Shown one piece after another: positions 25,081-34,294 of a stretch of 64,000 bases of DNA. Source of the DNA: Flavobacteriales bacterium. GTDB lineage: Bacteria > Bacteroidota > Bacteroidia > Flavobacteriales_D > Sanyastnellaceae. The notes under the pieces are model-generated. The model did not search any database. It saw nothing but the letters and a program-made list of their open reading frames with translations, and had not been told where the DNA came from. The stretch lies in the NCBI GenBank assembly GCA_947448135.1, contig CANFLZ010000006.1, positions 1 through 64,000 of the forward strand, read 5' to 3'. Numbering within the stretch: position 1 is the stretch's first letter; each line of letters starts with the position of its first letter. The position numbers and the translations under genes were made by a program.

Positions 25081-27372
25081 ATGTTTCGTCGTTGGTGGAT
25101 GACTTTCTTATTTGTCCTGTCCTTTGGCATTCTGCTCGGACAGGAAATTCATTTTTTGGTAGTAGAAAATGAAACGGAGGTTCCTATTCCAGGCGCATTA
25201 ATTGTTTTTAATAGCAACGAACATGTTCTTACCAACTGGAAGGGCGAGGCAGTATTGACCTGCCATTCTGAGCAAGATGTTCGTATAAAAATGTTGGGAT
25301 TTCAGGATGAAATTTGGCATTTTGATCCCCGCATTCATCCAGAGAATGTATTGGTTAAATTGGTTCCTGTAGCTTCTGAATCGGCAACTTTGGTGGTGAG
25401 TTCTTCTTTGTATGGTCAGTCTGTCAAAGAGAATTCTCAGAGTATTGAGCGAATTGATGCCCGTGATTTGATTCGAAAAAGAACCGTTGATATTTCAAGT
25501 GCTTTGGAAAGGGTTCCAGGTGTTACGATAGTGGATGGTCAGGCCAGTATTCGCGGAGGCAGTGGATATGCCTACGGTGCAGGAAGTCGAGTTATGTTGG
25601 TGATGGATGATATCCCCTTATTAACAGCAGATCGAAATGATATCAAATGGAATTACGTTCCCATTGAAATGATGGAAGCTATGGAAGTGGTGAAGGGAGC
25701 TTCCTCGGTTCAATACGGATCTTCCGCATTGAATGGTGTAGTGAATATTCGAACCAAAGTGCCACAAGCCAAGCCCAACGGAATGCTGCAGTATTATTTT
25801 ACAGGATATGATGCTCCTTCGGTAAAAGGGGCCAAATGGTGGGGCGCTTCCGATACTTCTGGAAGTGGAGACTTTCCCTATCAATCGGGCTACTTGTTTC
25901 GTTATGGACAGCAGACTGGCAATTGCAAGTGGTTGATCGGCGGAGCCGTTCATGCTGCTGACGGTTGGATTAGAGGTGAGGATGAGAAAAGAGCGAGATT
26001 GTCATTTAAGACCAAATGGAATTTGCCTCAATTCAAACGAACACAATGGGGAGTAAATGGATTAGCCATGCGACAGCGGCTGAACTCGTCTTTGTTCTGG
26101 CAAAATCAAAATACAGGTTCGTTTTTGGCGAGCAGTGCGATGGCCTCTTACAATGACCTTTGGCTCAATGTCGATCCATGGGTTGAGCATACCGACAAGC
26201 GAGGAAATCTGCACACGTTAAAAGGAAGGTATTATGCCTCTATGATTCCCAATGCAAAAAAGTTGCATCATGGGGTTCAATTGGAGCAATTGACGTATCG
26301 TTGGGTGCACAGGACCAAGTGGGGAATGGACTGGTTGGCAGGAGCGAATATCAATCACTTTTCTTTTTTTGACGCGGCCTTTGGAGGTCGACAAGAGGGA
26401 AATTTATCCGGCATATTTACGCATGGAGATTACTCTTGGCGAAAGTGGCATTTGTCAAGTGGTGTGCGCATGGAGCACTATGCCATGCCTGGAGTAAAAA
26501 TGCCGCCCATTCCGGTAGGTCGTTTGGGGGCGACCTATGCCATCAATGAGCGGCATGTTCTGAGAGGTTCTTATGTACAGGGATATCGTTTCCCATCTCC
26601 TGCGGAGCGATTCGTGCGCTACACGATTGATCAGATCAATATCTATCCCAATCCGGATATAGTGCCAGAGCGCGGATGGGGATCGGAGTTGGGTTACAAA
26701 GCGATAGTTGAGAAGGAAGCTTTTCAAGCTTCATTCGATGCGGCACTGTTTTTAACTCGATACAGAGATTTGATTGAGTTCACTTTTGGAAGATGGGGAG
26801 CAGTGACGGATACATTGTTTGGATTGGGTTACAAGAGTGTCAATGTTGCAGATGCACAAATTGGCGGAGCTGAATTTTCGGGATCGATCAATGGTAAACT
26901 TCGGGGATGGGAATGGCATGGATTGGGTGGTTATACGTACTTATTGCCGGTGGATTTGAGCATGTATCCAGGAGGAAAAAATCTATTCAAGTATGGCCAG
27001 TCCTTGTGCACAGGAGTAACCGATATGGACACCTCCAATTATATTTTGCGCTATCGTTTTAAGCACATGGCCAAGTTTAATTTGGATGCATCAAGAGGGA
27101 AGTGGGGATTTGGATTGGGATGGCGGTATTACAGTTTCATGCAAAAAATTGATCCTGTTTTGGAGTGGTTTATTCCCGGCTTATCGGAGTATAGAAAGGA
27201 ACATCAGAAGGGAACGCAAATTTATGATTTACGATTGCATTATTATTGTTCGGAAAAATTCTCGTGTAGTCTTCAATCGCAAAATATATTGAATGCCTTT
27301 TACGCCACAAGACCAGCAAAACCGGAAGCTCCAAGAAATATCAGTGTGCAGCTAACTTGGCAAATTCACTAA
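25081..27372 (+). CDS. TonB-dependent outer-membrane receptor
   Basis: 763 residues from ATG 25081, 16 nt after the dnaE stop. Signal peptide ends LLGQ. A short carboxypeptidase-D-like beta domain (about 20-100) is followed by the plug with VPGVTIVDGQASIRGGSGY and VVKGASSVQYGSSALNGVV, then the barrel, ending in NISVQLTWQIH with an aromatic-rich last strand. No SusD partner. The substrate is unknown; small ligands such as siderophores, cobalamin or metals are as likely as glycans. It is clearly related to the receptor at 36039-38468. The stop overlaps the convergent pth stop by 4 nt. Confidence 0.92.
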   Translation: MFRRWWMTFLFVLSFGILLGQEIHFLVVENETEVPIPGALIVFNSNEHVLTNWKGEAVLTCHSEQDVRIKMLGFQDEIWHFDPRIHPENVLVKLVPVASESATLVVSSSLYGQSVKENSQSIERIDARDLIRKRTVDISSALERVPGVTIVDGQASIRGGSGYAYGAGSRVMLVMDDIPLLTADRNDIKWNYVPIEMMEAMEVVKGASSVQYGSSALNGVVNIRTKVPQAKPNGMLQYYFTGYDAPSVKGAKWWGASDTSGSGDFPYQSGYLFRYGQQTGNCKWLIGGAVHAADGWIRGEDEKRARLSFKTKWNLPQFKRTQWGVNGLAMRQRLNSSLFWQNQNTGSFLASSAMASYNDLWLNVDPWVEHTDKRGNLHTLKGRYYASMIPNAKKLHHGVQLEQLTYRWVHRTKWGMDWLAGANINHFSFFDAAFGGRQEGNLSGIFTHGDYSWRKWHLSSGVRMEHYAMPGVKMPPIPVGRLGATYAINERHVLRGSYVQGYRFPSPAERFVRYTIDQINIYPNPDIVPERGWGSELGYKAIVEKEAFQASFDAALFLTRYRDLIEFTFGRWGAVTDTLFGLGYKSVNVADAQIGGAEFSGSINGKLRGWEWHGLGGYTYLLPVDLSMYPGGKNLFKYGQSLCTGVTDMDTSNYILRYRFKHMAKFNLDASRGKWGFGLGWRYYSFMQKIDPVLEWFIPGLSEYRKEHQKGTQIYDLRLHYYCSEKFSCSLQSQNILNAFYATRPAKPEAPRNISVQLTWQIH

Positions 27373-27932
27373 GAAGCATTGACCACATTCATGGCTCGTT
27401 CAAGGCCAATTTGTGTAAATAAAAGACAACCTTCAGCCGCTTTCTCAATTCTGGCTTCCAGTGTTTTCAACTCGTCTTCATTCCAAACGCCAAGAACATA
27501 GTCGACTTGTTTTCCTTTCGAAAATTCACTACCCACTCCAAAACGCAAGCGTGGATATTGATCGTTACCGAGAATGGCTTGAATGTGTTTTAATCCATTG
27601 TGTCCGCCATCACTTCCTTTAGGACGCATGCGCAATTTGCCAAAGGGCAATGCAAGGTCATCCGTGATCACCAAGAAATTGGGAGCAGCAACTTTTTCTT
27701 CTTGCAACCAATACCGCACCGCATTTCCACTTAGGTTCATGTAAGTAGACGGCTTGACCAAGATCAAAATCTTTCCTTTCACTTTGATTTCACAGACATC
27801 GGCATATCGGGATGTTTTCCAAGTGCCGCCATGTTTTTCAGCCAAAAAATTCAATACATCAAATCCGATATTGTGTCGGGTGTTGTTGTATTCATGACCA
27901 ATATTACCAAGTCCGAAAAGGATAAACTTCAT
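27369..27932 (-). CDS. pth: Peptidyl-tRNA hydrolase
   Basis: Releases peptides from prematurely dropped peptidyl-tRNA. 187 residues. All family residues are visible: Asn10 in GLGN, catalytic His20 in NTRHNIGF, Asn66 in TYMNLSG, Asp91 in ITDDLALPFGKLR, and Asn112 in GGHNGLK. Length is normal. It sits directly behind the terminator of the T9SS gene on the same strand, so it needs its own promoter; TATTTTTA at 27937-27944 (minus strand) lies 4 nt before the ATG. Confidence 0.96.
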   Translation of the reverse strand: MKFILFGLGNIGHEYNNTRHNIGFDVLNFLAEKHGGTWKTSRYADVCEIKVKGKILILVKPSTYMNLSGNAVRYWLQEEKVAAPNFLVITDDLALPFGKLRMRPKGSDGGHNGLKHIQAILGNDQYPRLRFGVGSEFSKGKQVDYVLGVWNEDELKTLEARIEKAAEGCLLFTQIGLERAMNVVNAS

Positions 27933-27943
27933 TTGGTAAAAAT

Positions 27944-27972
27944 AAAAAAGGGCAGTGAGAACTGCCCTTTTT
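27944..27972 (-). terminator. Terminator of large T9SS gene
   Basis: Perfect stem GGGCAGT (27950-27956) with ACTGCCC (27961-27967), GAGA loop, six Ts on the minus strand. The T-run borders or overlaps the candidate -7 box of pth. Confidence 0.85.
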
Positions 27973-27991
27973 ATTGAGAATTATTCTTAGA

Positions 27992-30787
27992 TCAAGGAAT
28001 CATCACCTTTTCAATCAAGGTTAGTCCTTCGTCGTTGGTGGCTTCGATCAAATAAATTCCCGCCGACCATGCTTGTGTTTCCAACATCCATTGCGCTTGA
28101 CTTCCATTGTATCGAGCCATGATTTTACCCATGGCATCATGAACGATAACTTGCTCAATCATGTGGTTGTTGTTGCGCAAAGTGATGCTTTGTTGACCCT
28201 TTAAAATTTGAAGACGTTCCTTCGCGGCTACGTTGCTATGTTCTGGTGCGCAATTGCCTTGTGGGCAAGAAATCACATTCCCAATGGTTCCTTGGAAACG
28301 CTCATTGAAAGTAATTTGAATGCGGGTATTGGAGGTTACAGTGATCCATTCGTTTTTATCCAAATTGCTCCATGAAATTCCATCGTTGGAAAATTGTAGT
28401 CCAGGTGCTGTTGCTTCAAAGTACCATTGTGATGCAGTCGGTACTTTTTCAAAGTTAATGCCTGCATTAGCAATTCCCATGGCAGTTAATTCTAATTTCA
28501 CGGGCACTGTTTGCATGTTGTCTCCATCGATCGATGCCGACATCAAAGGATAATTTTCAGAAGAAATAAAGCTTACGTTTCCGTTGTTGATGGATGCATC
28601 AAACAAATCAAAAACGTCATAACCCTCATCAAACTTTTCTGAACTTCCATGCTCCAATACAATGGTAGATGCATCGCTTTCTTTGTTGTAGGCATCTGTT
28701 AAACGCACCAATAATTGTTGGTCAGGTGCAAAATTGCGCTCAAAACCTTTTGGGGTGCATCGATTGACTTTTGCATTTTCAGCAAAGTTCAAACTTTGAC
28801 TTGCTCCGGTTGCAATAACAAAGAAACTTTGACTGTGTGGGATATAGCGACCAATACCATCGGGATAAGCAGCAGAAGTATTAAAGGTTCCATTGTTTGC
28901 ATTGTAGTACAAATAATTGGAAGATTGATAATCGTAAATGTAATAGGCTCCAACATTGGCACTGGCAGCTTCGACTGTCATCCAGTCTATTTCTGCTGGA
29001 TAAGGATTGGCAACCAAGTTTCTTCCCCAAGATTCAGCTGCCCCTGTTGCTGTGTAACCCAAAGTGCGGATAATATTTCCTTTGATTGGGTATCCAACAG
29101 GATTGATGGTTTTGGCTCCAGCTGTGGCGTATACGTTGTATCCCCACAATGGATTTAAAGTTCCTGTCGATGGGCTAATGGCGGTGAAACCTACATTAGA
29201 ATTTCCGACCAAAGCCTCGTTGTAATATTTGATACTCGTGGTGGTCATCGCTAAAGCTGGGTAGCTCACACCTTTCACTGTTCTTGATCCCCAAGCATCA
29301 TTGGGAGTTTGCATCGTGTTGGTATTGTTTGCATACAAAGGGCAAGACAAAAACATCCAATTGTTGGCAGGATTACTGGGAATGTAACGTTGCAACAACA
29401 CTGGACCGACAACGTCCGCGCTAACGCCAATGGATTGAATCGAACCAGCGCATGTTGAGGTGCTCATTAAGTTCAAGCTACCACCAGTTCCATTTGTAGT
29501 TAATGTTCCCAATGTTGGAAGCACTGCGGCAGTGATGTATACAGGGGCATTTAATGTGACTCCTGCGGAATTGTTAATTTGCAATTCCATGAATTGTGTT
29601 CCCGCTGTGCCTTGTATAGCCTGGGCAGTAGCACCTGCCATTACAACCCGACATCCAGAAGTGCAGCAAGTAGTTCCGAAAGATCCGACAAATGCAGATT
29701 CAGAATTGTTGTTGGTCCAATTGCCACTAAAGCTCAATGTTTGCGCACTGGCAGTGGCTGTTAAACTTCCACCGGTTGAGAAAGTAACATTGTTTAAATT
29801 GTAGTTCCCATCAATATTGATCGCATGTTTGATAATCAAATTGGTTCCACTATTGAAAGTAGCGCTCACTGGACTTCCGCCATCGGTCAATGACCAAACC
29901 GAAGCACTGGACATATTTCCTGCAGCAACACTATAGTAAGTCGCAGCGGTTGATGTTTGCGTAATAGCAAAATTATCCAAAGCAAAGTTACCGTTGATGT
30001 GGGCCGAAGGAGTGGCTGTTCCGCTGGGCCAACGAACAGACGCTCCCACATAGTTCATGCTGGTGTAAGTGTTGTCAGTTACAGGAGATGTTTGAACCTC
30101 ATATGCACCATTGTTGTCATAGTCAGCGTAAACTACCCAAACACCATCTGGAGAGCGGGTTACTTTAATGCCAACCACACCAGAGATGCTATTGGGTCCG
30201 ACCCCATATTGACCACTGTACAATCCTGTTGTTGAAGGAAGTTCAACCATATCGGAGACCATAGCGGTACTGCCGCTGGTTACTTTCATCAACTTCAAGT
30301 TTTTTAAAGTGGGATTGAGATTGAACGGATCTGTAGCACTTGCAGCTGCTGTATTGGGGTTGATGCCGATGGCATATCCTTGGTATTTGCTGGCTACAGC
30401 ACCTTCATACTGATTGCTTCCTGTGGCAATCTTAGTGTCTTGATTGTTGGCAGCTAAAATCACCCAAAATTTAGATGATGAGTTTAAAGTTTTACCGTAA
30501 GTCGAAATCTTAAACTCCCATGTTGTATTCACTCCGTTTAAATTGCTCATAGCAGTTGGAATGGCTTGGGAAACGGTCGAGCGATATGTGGTTGAAAAAA
30601 CGCCTCCACCATTGTGTCTTAAAGATTTGGAACCTACCAATGGACTGGTGGAAGATTGATCCCATTCAGTGCCGTTGAATGACGTCCACGCACCGGCGGA
30701 ACTTTCGAAATTATCATTGATTTGAGCAGCAATGGAGAAGCCCATTCCGACCATTACAACCAATAACCAAACTTTAATTGAATTCAT
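27992..30787 (-). CDS. Large T9SS type A secreted protein
   Basis: 931 residues, signal peptide ending SIAAQ. The N-terminal about 250 residues look like a lectin/laminin-G-like jelly roll (FESSAGAWTSFNGTEWD, GVWVVYADYDNNGAYEVQ). A low-complexity Ser/Thr/Asn-rich beta section follows, then a segment LQRYIPSNPANNWMFLSCPL shared by many secreted Bacteroidota proteins. The C-terminal sorting domain has VIVHDAMGKIMARYNG and AGIYLIEATN and ends LIEKVMIP. No catalytic motif. A surface or extracellular binding role is inferred only from the domain types. Confidence 0.85.
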   Translation of the reverse strand: MNSIKVWLLVVMVGMGFSIAAQINDNFESSAGAWTSFNGTEWDQSSTSPLVGSKSLRHNGGGVFSTTYRSTVSQAIPTAMSNLNGVNTTWEFKISTYGKTLNSSSKFWVILAANNQDTKIATGSNQYEGAVASKYQGYAIGINPNTAAASATDPFNLNPTLKNLKLMKVTSGSTAMVSDMVELPSTTGLYSGQYGVGPNSISGVVGIKVTRSPDGVWVVYADYDNNGAYEVQTSPVTDNTYTSMNYVGASVRWPSGTATPSAHINGNFALDNFAITQTSTAATYYSVAAGNMSSASVWSLTDGGSPVSATFNSGTNLIIKHAINIDGNYNLNNVTFSTGGSLTATASAQTLSFSGNWTNNNSESAFVGSFGTTCCTSGCRVVMAGATAQAIQGTAGTQFMELQINNSAGVTLNAPVYITAAVLPTLGTLTTNGTGGSLNLMSTSTCAGSIQSIGVSADVVGPVLLQRYIPSNPANNWMFLSCPLYANNTNTMQTPNDAWGSRTVKGVSYPALAMTTTSIKYYNEALVGNSNVGFTAISPSTGTLNPLWGYNVYATAGAKTINPVGYPIKGNIIRTLGYTATGAAESWGRNLVANPYPAEIDWMTVEAASANVGAYYIYDYQSSNYLYYNANNGTFNTSAAYPDGIGRYIPHSQSFFVIATGASQSLNFAENAKVNRCTPKGFERNFAPDQQLLVRLTDAYNKESDASTIVLEHGSSEKFDEGYDVFDLFDASINNGNVSFISSENYPLMSASIDGDNMQTVPVKLELTAMGIANAGINFEKVPTASQWYFEATAPGLQFSNDGISWSNLDKNEWITVTSNTRIQITFNERFQGTIGNVISCPQGNCAPEHSNVAAKERLQILKGQQSITLRNNNHMIEQVIVHDAMGKIMARYNGSQAQWMLETQAWSAGIYLIEATNDEGLTLIEKVMIP

Positions 30788-30880
30788 ATCTTTCGTTTAG
30801 AGGCTCGAATTTACGCAAAAAACAATTTTAGGTTTCATTTTTTACCAATTTGAAGTTACTTTGTTTCGTATTTGATTATC

Positions 30881-31549
30881 ATGAAAGTAGCAATTATCGT
30901 CGCGGCGGGGAGTGGAAAACGTTTTGGAACAACCATTCCAAAGCAGTTTTTGCTGTTGAAAGGAAAACCTGTTTTGTCATACAGTATCGAATCTTTCTGT
31001 CAATCAGGAGCCCTTGTGATGGTTGTTTTGAGTGAGGACATGGAGGAATATTGGCGAGAGCAATCCATCTTGTATTCTTTACCTCCCCATCAAATTGTCA
31101 TTGGCGGAGCGGAGCGGTATCATTCTGTTCAGAATGCCATTGCGATGATCCCAGAGGGCTGTCAATTGGTGGCCATTCATGATGCGGCACGGCCCGGAAT
31201 TGATTTACCATTTATCCAAAGAATGTGGCTAGCGGCAAATGCAAACGGAACGGCGATTCCCTATTGGCCCATTTCGGACAGCTTGCGTTGGGAGCAAAAT
31301 GGAGTTTGGAATATTCTGGATCGAAACAAGGTGAGAAGCATTCAAACGCCCCAGTGTTTTCGATACGATATTGTAAAAAATGCCTACGGTAAGGCGTACA
31401 ATCCGAATTTTACCGATGACGCATCGGTGGTCGAATCAGACGGAGCAGTACAGCTCCATTTTGAGTTGGGTATGCATCGAAACATGAAAATCACCCACGC
31501 CAATGATCTCTCGGTAATGGAGCAGTTAATCAATCAACAAGAAAAATAA
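30881..31549 (+). CDS. ispD: 2-C-methyl-D-erythritol 4-phosphate cytidylyltransferase
   Basis: Third step of the MEP isoprenoid pathway: MEP plus CTP to CDP-ME. 222 residues from ATG 30881; TTG 30872 adds three residues and is less likely. The CTP-binding loop is VAAGSGKRFG with the PKQF lysine; HDAARPGID and RSIQTPQCFRYD match the family, and DDASVVE is the C-terminal active-site segment. dxs, the first pathway gene, is also in this window (42288) but not linked. Likely an operon with ptrB 10 nt downstream. TarI-like activity is less likely in this phylum. Confidence 0.92.
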   Translation: MKVAIIVAAGSGKRFGTTIPKQFLLLKGKPVLSYSIESFCQSGALVMVVLSEDMEEYWREQSILYSLPPHQIVIGGAERYHSVQNAIAMIPEGCQLVAIHDAARPGIDLPFIQRMWLAANANGTAIPYWPISDSLRWEQNGVWNILDRNKVRSIQTPQCFRYDIVKNAYGKAYNPNFTDDASVVESDGAVQLHFELGMHRNMKITHANDLSVMEQLINQQEK

Positions 31550-31559
31550 CTTAAACGAT

Positions 31560-33653
31560 ATGGAAGGAAGTCAAGTGAAGGCACCCAAGGCGAATGTTCG
31601 CCCACAAACCTCTGAGAAGCATGGAGATGTAAGAACGGACAATTATTATTGGATGCGATTATCGGATGAGCAAAAAGAATCGACTTCTCCCGATGAGCAG
31701 ACAAAGGAAGTTGTTCAGTATTTAAACGATGAAAATGCCTATACCAAGCAGGTGTTGAAGCACACCGACGCTTTTCAAGAAAAATTATTCTTGGAAATGA
31801 AAGGGCGCATCAAGGAAACGGATCAAAGTGTTCCTACCAAAGACAATGGTTATTGGTATTACACGCGTTTTGAGCAAGGAAGAGACTATGCGTTTTACTG
31901 CCGCAAAAAAGACAGCATGGAGACAGGTGTAGAAGAAGTATTGATTGATGGTCCAGCGCTGGCTGAAGGAAAAAGCTATTGGGCTTTGGGAGGAATGACC
32001 ATCAGTGAAGACAACAATTGGATGGCTTATGGTGTAGATGAAATCAGTCGTCGCGTGTATCGCGTTTTCTTTAAAAACCTCGTTACAGGAGAAGTATTGT
32101 CCGATGTTTTGGAAGGAACAACTGGAAGAGCAACATGGTCTGCTGACAATAAAACCGTATTTTATTCCAAGCGAGATCCCCAAACTTTGCGTGAGTTTCA
32201 AATCTGGCGACATGTGGTTGGAACTTCACAACAAGATGATGTTTTGGTGTTTGAAGAAACAGAAGAAACATTTTCTTGTTTTGTATTTAAAACCAAAAGT
32301 GACCGATACATCATCATTGGTTCATCACAAACCTTATCCACTGAATATCGTGTTTTAGAGGCAAGTGATCCAAAAGGAACATTTAGAATTATTCAGCCAA
32401 GACAGCGTGAAATGGAATACGGCGTTGATCATTTTGGCGATTATTTCTATATCACTACCAATTGGAATGCGAAAAATTTTAGATTGATGCGCACCCCATT
32501 AACCCAAACAACCATGGAACATTGGGAAGAGGTAATTCCTCATCGTAATGACGTATTGTTGGAGGGCGTTGAGATGTTTCGTGATTTCATGGTAATTGAT
32601 GAACGCAAGAATGGCTTGACCCAATTGCGCATTAAACGCTGGGACAATACGGCTGAATATTACATGCCATTTGAGGATGCTGCCTATGCCGCAGGTGTTG
32701 GCGCTAATCCTGATTTCAATACCGACATCTTGCGATATGGTTATTCATCCATGATTACCCCAGCCAGCACTTTTGATTTCAACATGGTGACGCAAGAAAA
32801 GGTGTTGTTGAAGCAGCAAGAAGTTGTTGGTGGATACAACTCATCCGATTATGCTTGCGAGCGATTAATGGTTCCTGTCACCGATGGTACATTGGTTCCA
32901 GTATCCATCGTTTACAAAAAAGGATTTGAGAAAAATGGAAAAGCTCCATTGTTGTTGTACGCCTACGGAAGTTATGGATACAGCTTGGATGCAGGTTTTA
33001 GTTCAGGTCGACTTTCTTTGTTGGATCGTGGTTTTGCCTACGCCATTGCCCACATTCGTGGTGGACAAGAAATGGGACGTTATTGGTACGACGATGGAAA
33101 GTTGATGAAGAAGAAAAACACGTTTACTGATTTTATTGATTGTGGCCAGTTTTTGGTTGATCAAAAATATACTTCTTCAGATGGATTATTTGCCATGGGT
33201 GGCAGTGCGGGTGGATTGTTGATGGGAGCTGTGGCCAATATGGCGCCTATGTTGTTCAAGGGAATTGTGTCAGCCGTTCCTTTTGTAGATGTGGTGACAA
33301 CCATGTTGGACGAGAGTATTCCATTAACCACATTTGAGTATGATGAGTGGGGAAATCCAAACGACAAAGCGTTTTATGATTATATGAAATCATACTCACC
33401 AATTGACAACATTGAATCCAAAGATTACCCCAATATTTTGGTTACTACGGGCTATTGGGATTCTCAAGTGCAATATTGGGAGCCTGCAAAATATGTAGCT
33501 AAAATGAGAGCCATGAAGACCGATAGCAATCACTTATTGTTCTGGTGCAATATGGATGCGGGGCACGGAGGAAAATCCGGTCGTTTTGAAGCTTTGAAAG
33601 AAGTGGCTTTGGAATATGCCTTTATGATGGACTTGGTGGGAATTGTAGATTAG
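31560..33653 (+). CDS. ptrB: Oligopeptidase B (S9A prolyl oligopeptidase family)
   Basis: Serine peptidase that cuts short peptides after basic residues. 697 residues: an N-terminal beta-propeller gate (about 60-430) and a C-terminal alpha/beta hydrolase. The catalytic triad is Ser549 in GGSAGG, Asp634 in GYWDSQVQYWEPAK and His669 in DAGHGG, all in family context. HIRGGQEMGRYWYDDGK is also typical. There is no signal peptide, so it should be cytosolic or released only by lysis. The stop overlaps the convergent HAD gene by 4 nt. Confidence 0.93.
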   Translation: MEGSQVKAPKANVRPQTSEKHGDVRTDNYYWMRLSDEQKESTSPDEQTKEVVQYLNDENAYTKQVLKHTDAFQEKLFLEMKGRIKETDQSVPTKDNGYWYYTRFEQGRDYAFYCRKKDSMETGVEEVLIDGPALAEGKSYWALGGMTISEDNNWMAYGVDEISRRVYRVFFKNLVTGEVLSDVLEGTTGRATWSADNKTVFYSKRDPQTLREFQIWRHVVGTSQQDDVLVFEETEETFSCFVFKTKSDRYIIIGSSQTLSTEYRVLEASDPKGTFRIIQPRQREMEYGVDHFGDYFYITTNWNAKNFRLMRTPLTQTTMEHWEEVIPHRNDVLLEGVEMFRDFMVIDERKNGLTQLRIKRWDNTAEYYMPFEDAAYAAGVGANPDFNTDILRYGYSSMITPASTFDFNMVTQEKVLLKQQEVVGGYNSSDYACERLMVPVTDGTLVPVSIVYKKGFEKNGKAPLLLYAYGSYGYSLDAGFSSGRLSLLDRGFAYAIAHIRGGQEMGRYWYDDGKLMKKKNTFTDFIDCGQFLVDQKYTSSDGLFAMGGSAGGLLMGAVANMAPMLFKGIVSAVPFVDVVTTMLDESIPLTTFEYDEWGNPNDKAFYDYMKSYSPIDNIESKDYPNILVTTGYWDSQVQYWEPAKYVAKMRAMKTDSNHLLFWCNMDAGHGGKSGRFEALKEVALEYAFMMDLVGIVD

Positions 33654-34294
33654 TACAATATCCCCAAAAGTCGCAATTCTTGAAGCAGGTCTTTTTCCGG
33701 TGTTAAATGCATCGTTTGAAGACCTGCTTTTTTTGCACCCTCAACATGCTGCACGGAATCGTCAATGAAGAGCGTTTCTGAAGGATTCAATTGATGCAAA
33801 TCGCACAGATGCAAATAAGTTTCTGGATGCGGTTTGCGTTTTCCCAATTCTTGACTGTAGTGGATTTTTTCAAACCCCTGTTGAAATACATCAAAATCAC
33901 CATTGTCCTTCATCATTTGTTCAAATACGGGGACATGGGTCGCATTGGTATTGCTCAATAAAAATGTTCTGAAGCCGCTTTTGCGAATCAATGGAATAGC
34001 AGCAAGGCGATGAGAAATGGGGTGCAGGAGTATGCTATTCCAGGCATCTTGCACTTGTTGTTCGGTTGCAGAAGGCATTTTAGCGTACAAATAGTTCCAA
34101 AAATCTTGAACAGCAATATCACCAATTTCTAATCGGTCGTATACATCGCTTTGAGCGGCTTGCGCATATTCAGCGGTGAAATCGTTCCAGTCCAGTTTTG
34201 AAAACTCGCGCGCAGGTGCGTTGTAATCAATGGCAAAAAGAACGCCACCGAAGTCAAAAATGATATTGCGAATGGGAATTATCGTTTGGTCCAT
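33650..34294 (-). CDS. HAD-IA family hydrolase (YihX-like)
   Basis: 214 residues. Motif I is IIFDFGGVL with nucleophile Asp14; the usual second Asp is Gly, as in YihX-like members. Motif II is LLSNTNATH, motif III the Lys in GKRKPHPE, and motif IV FIDDSVQH. A helical cap lies between motifs I and II, as in subfamily IA. YihX dephosphorylates sugar phosphates such as glucose-1-phosphate, but the substrate here is unknown. The start overlaps the end of the SPOR gene by 16 nt, indicating coupling. Confidence 0.88.
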   Translation of the reverse strand: MDQTIIPIRNIIFDFGGVLFAIDYNAPAREFSKLDWNDFTAEYAQAAQSDVYDRLEIGDIAVQDFWNYLYAKMPSATEQQVQDAWNSILLHPISHRLAAIPLIRKSGFRTFLLSNTNATHVPVFEQMMKDNGDFDVFQQGFEKIHYSQELGKRKPHPETYLHLCDLHQLNPSETLFIDDSVQHVEGAKKAGLQTMHLTPEKDLLQELRLLGILY

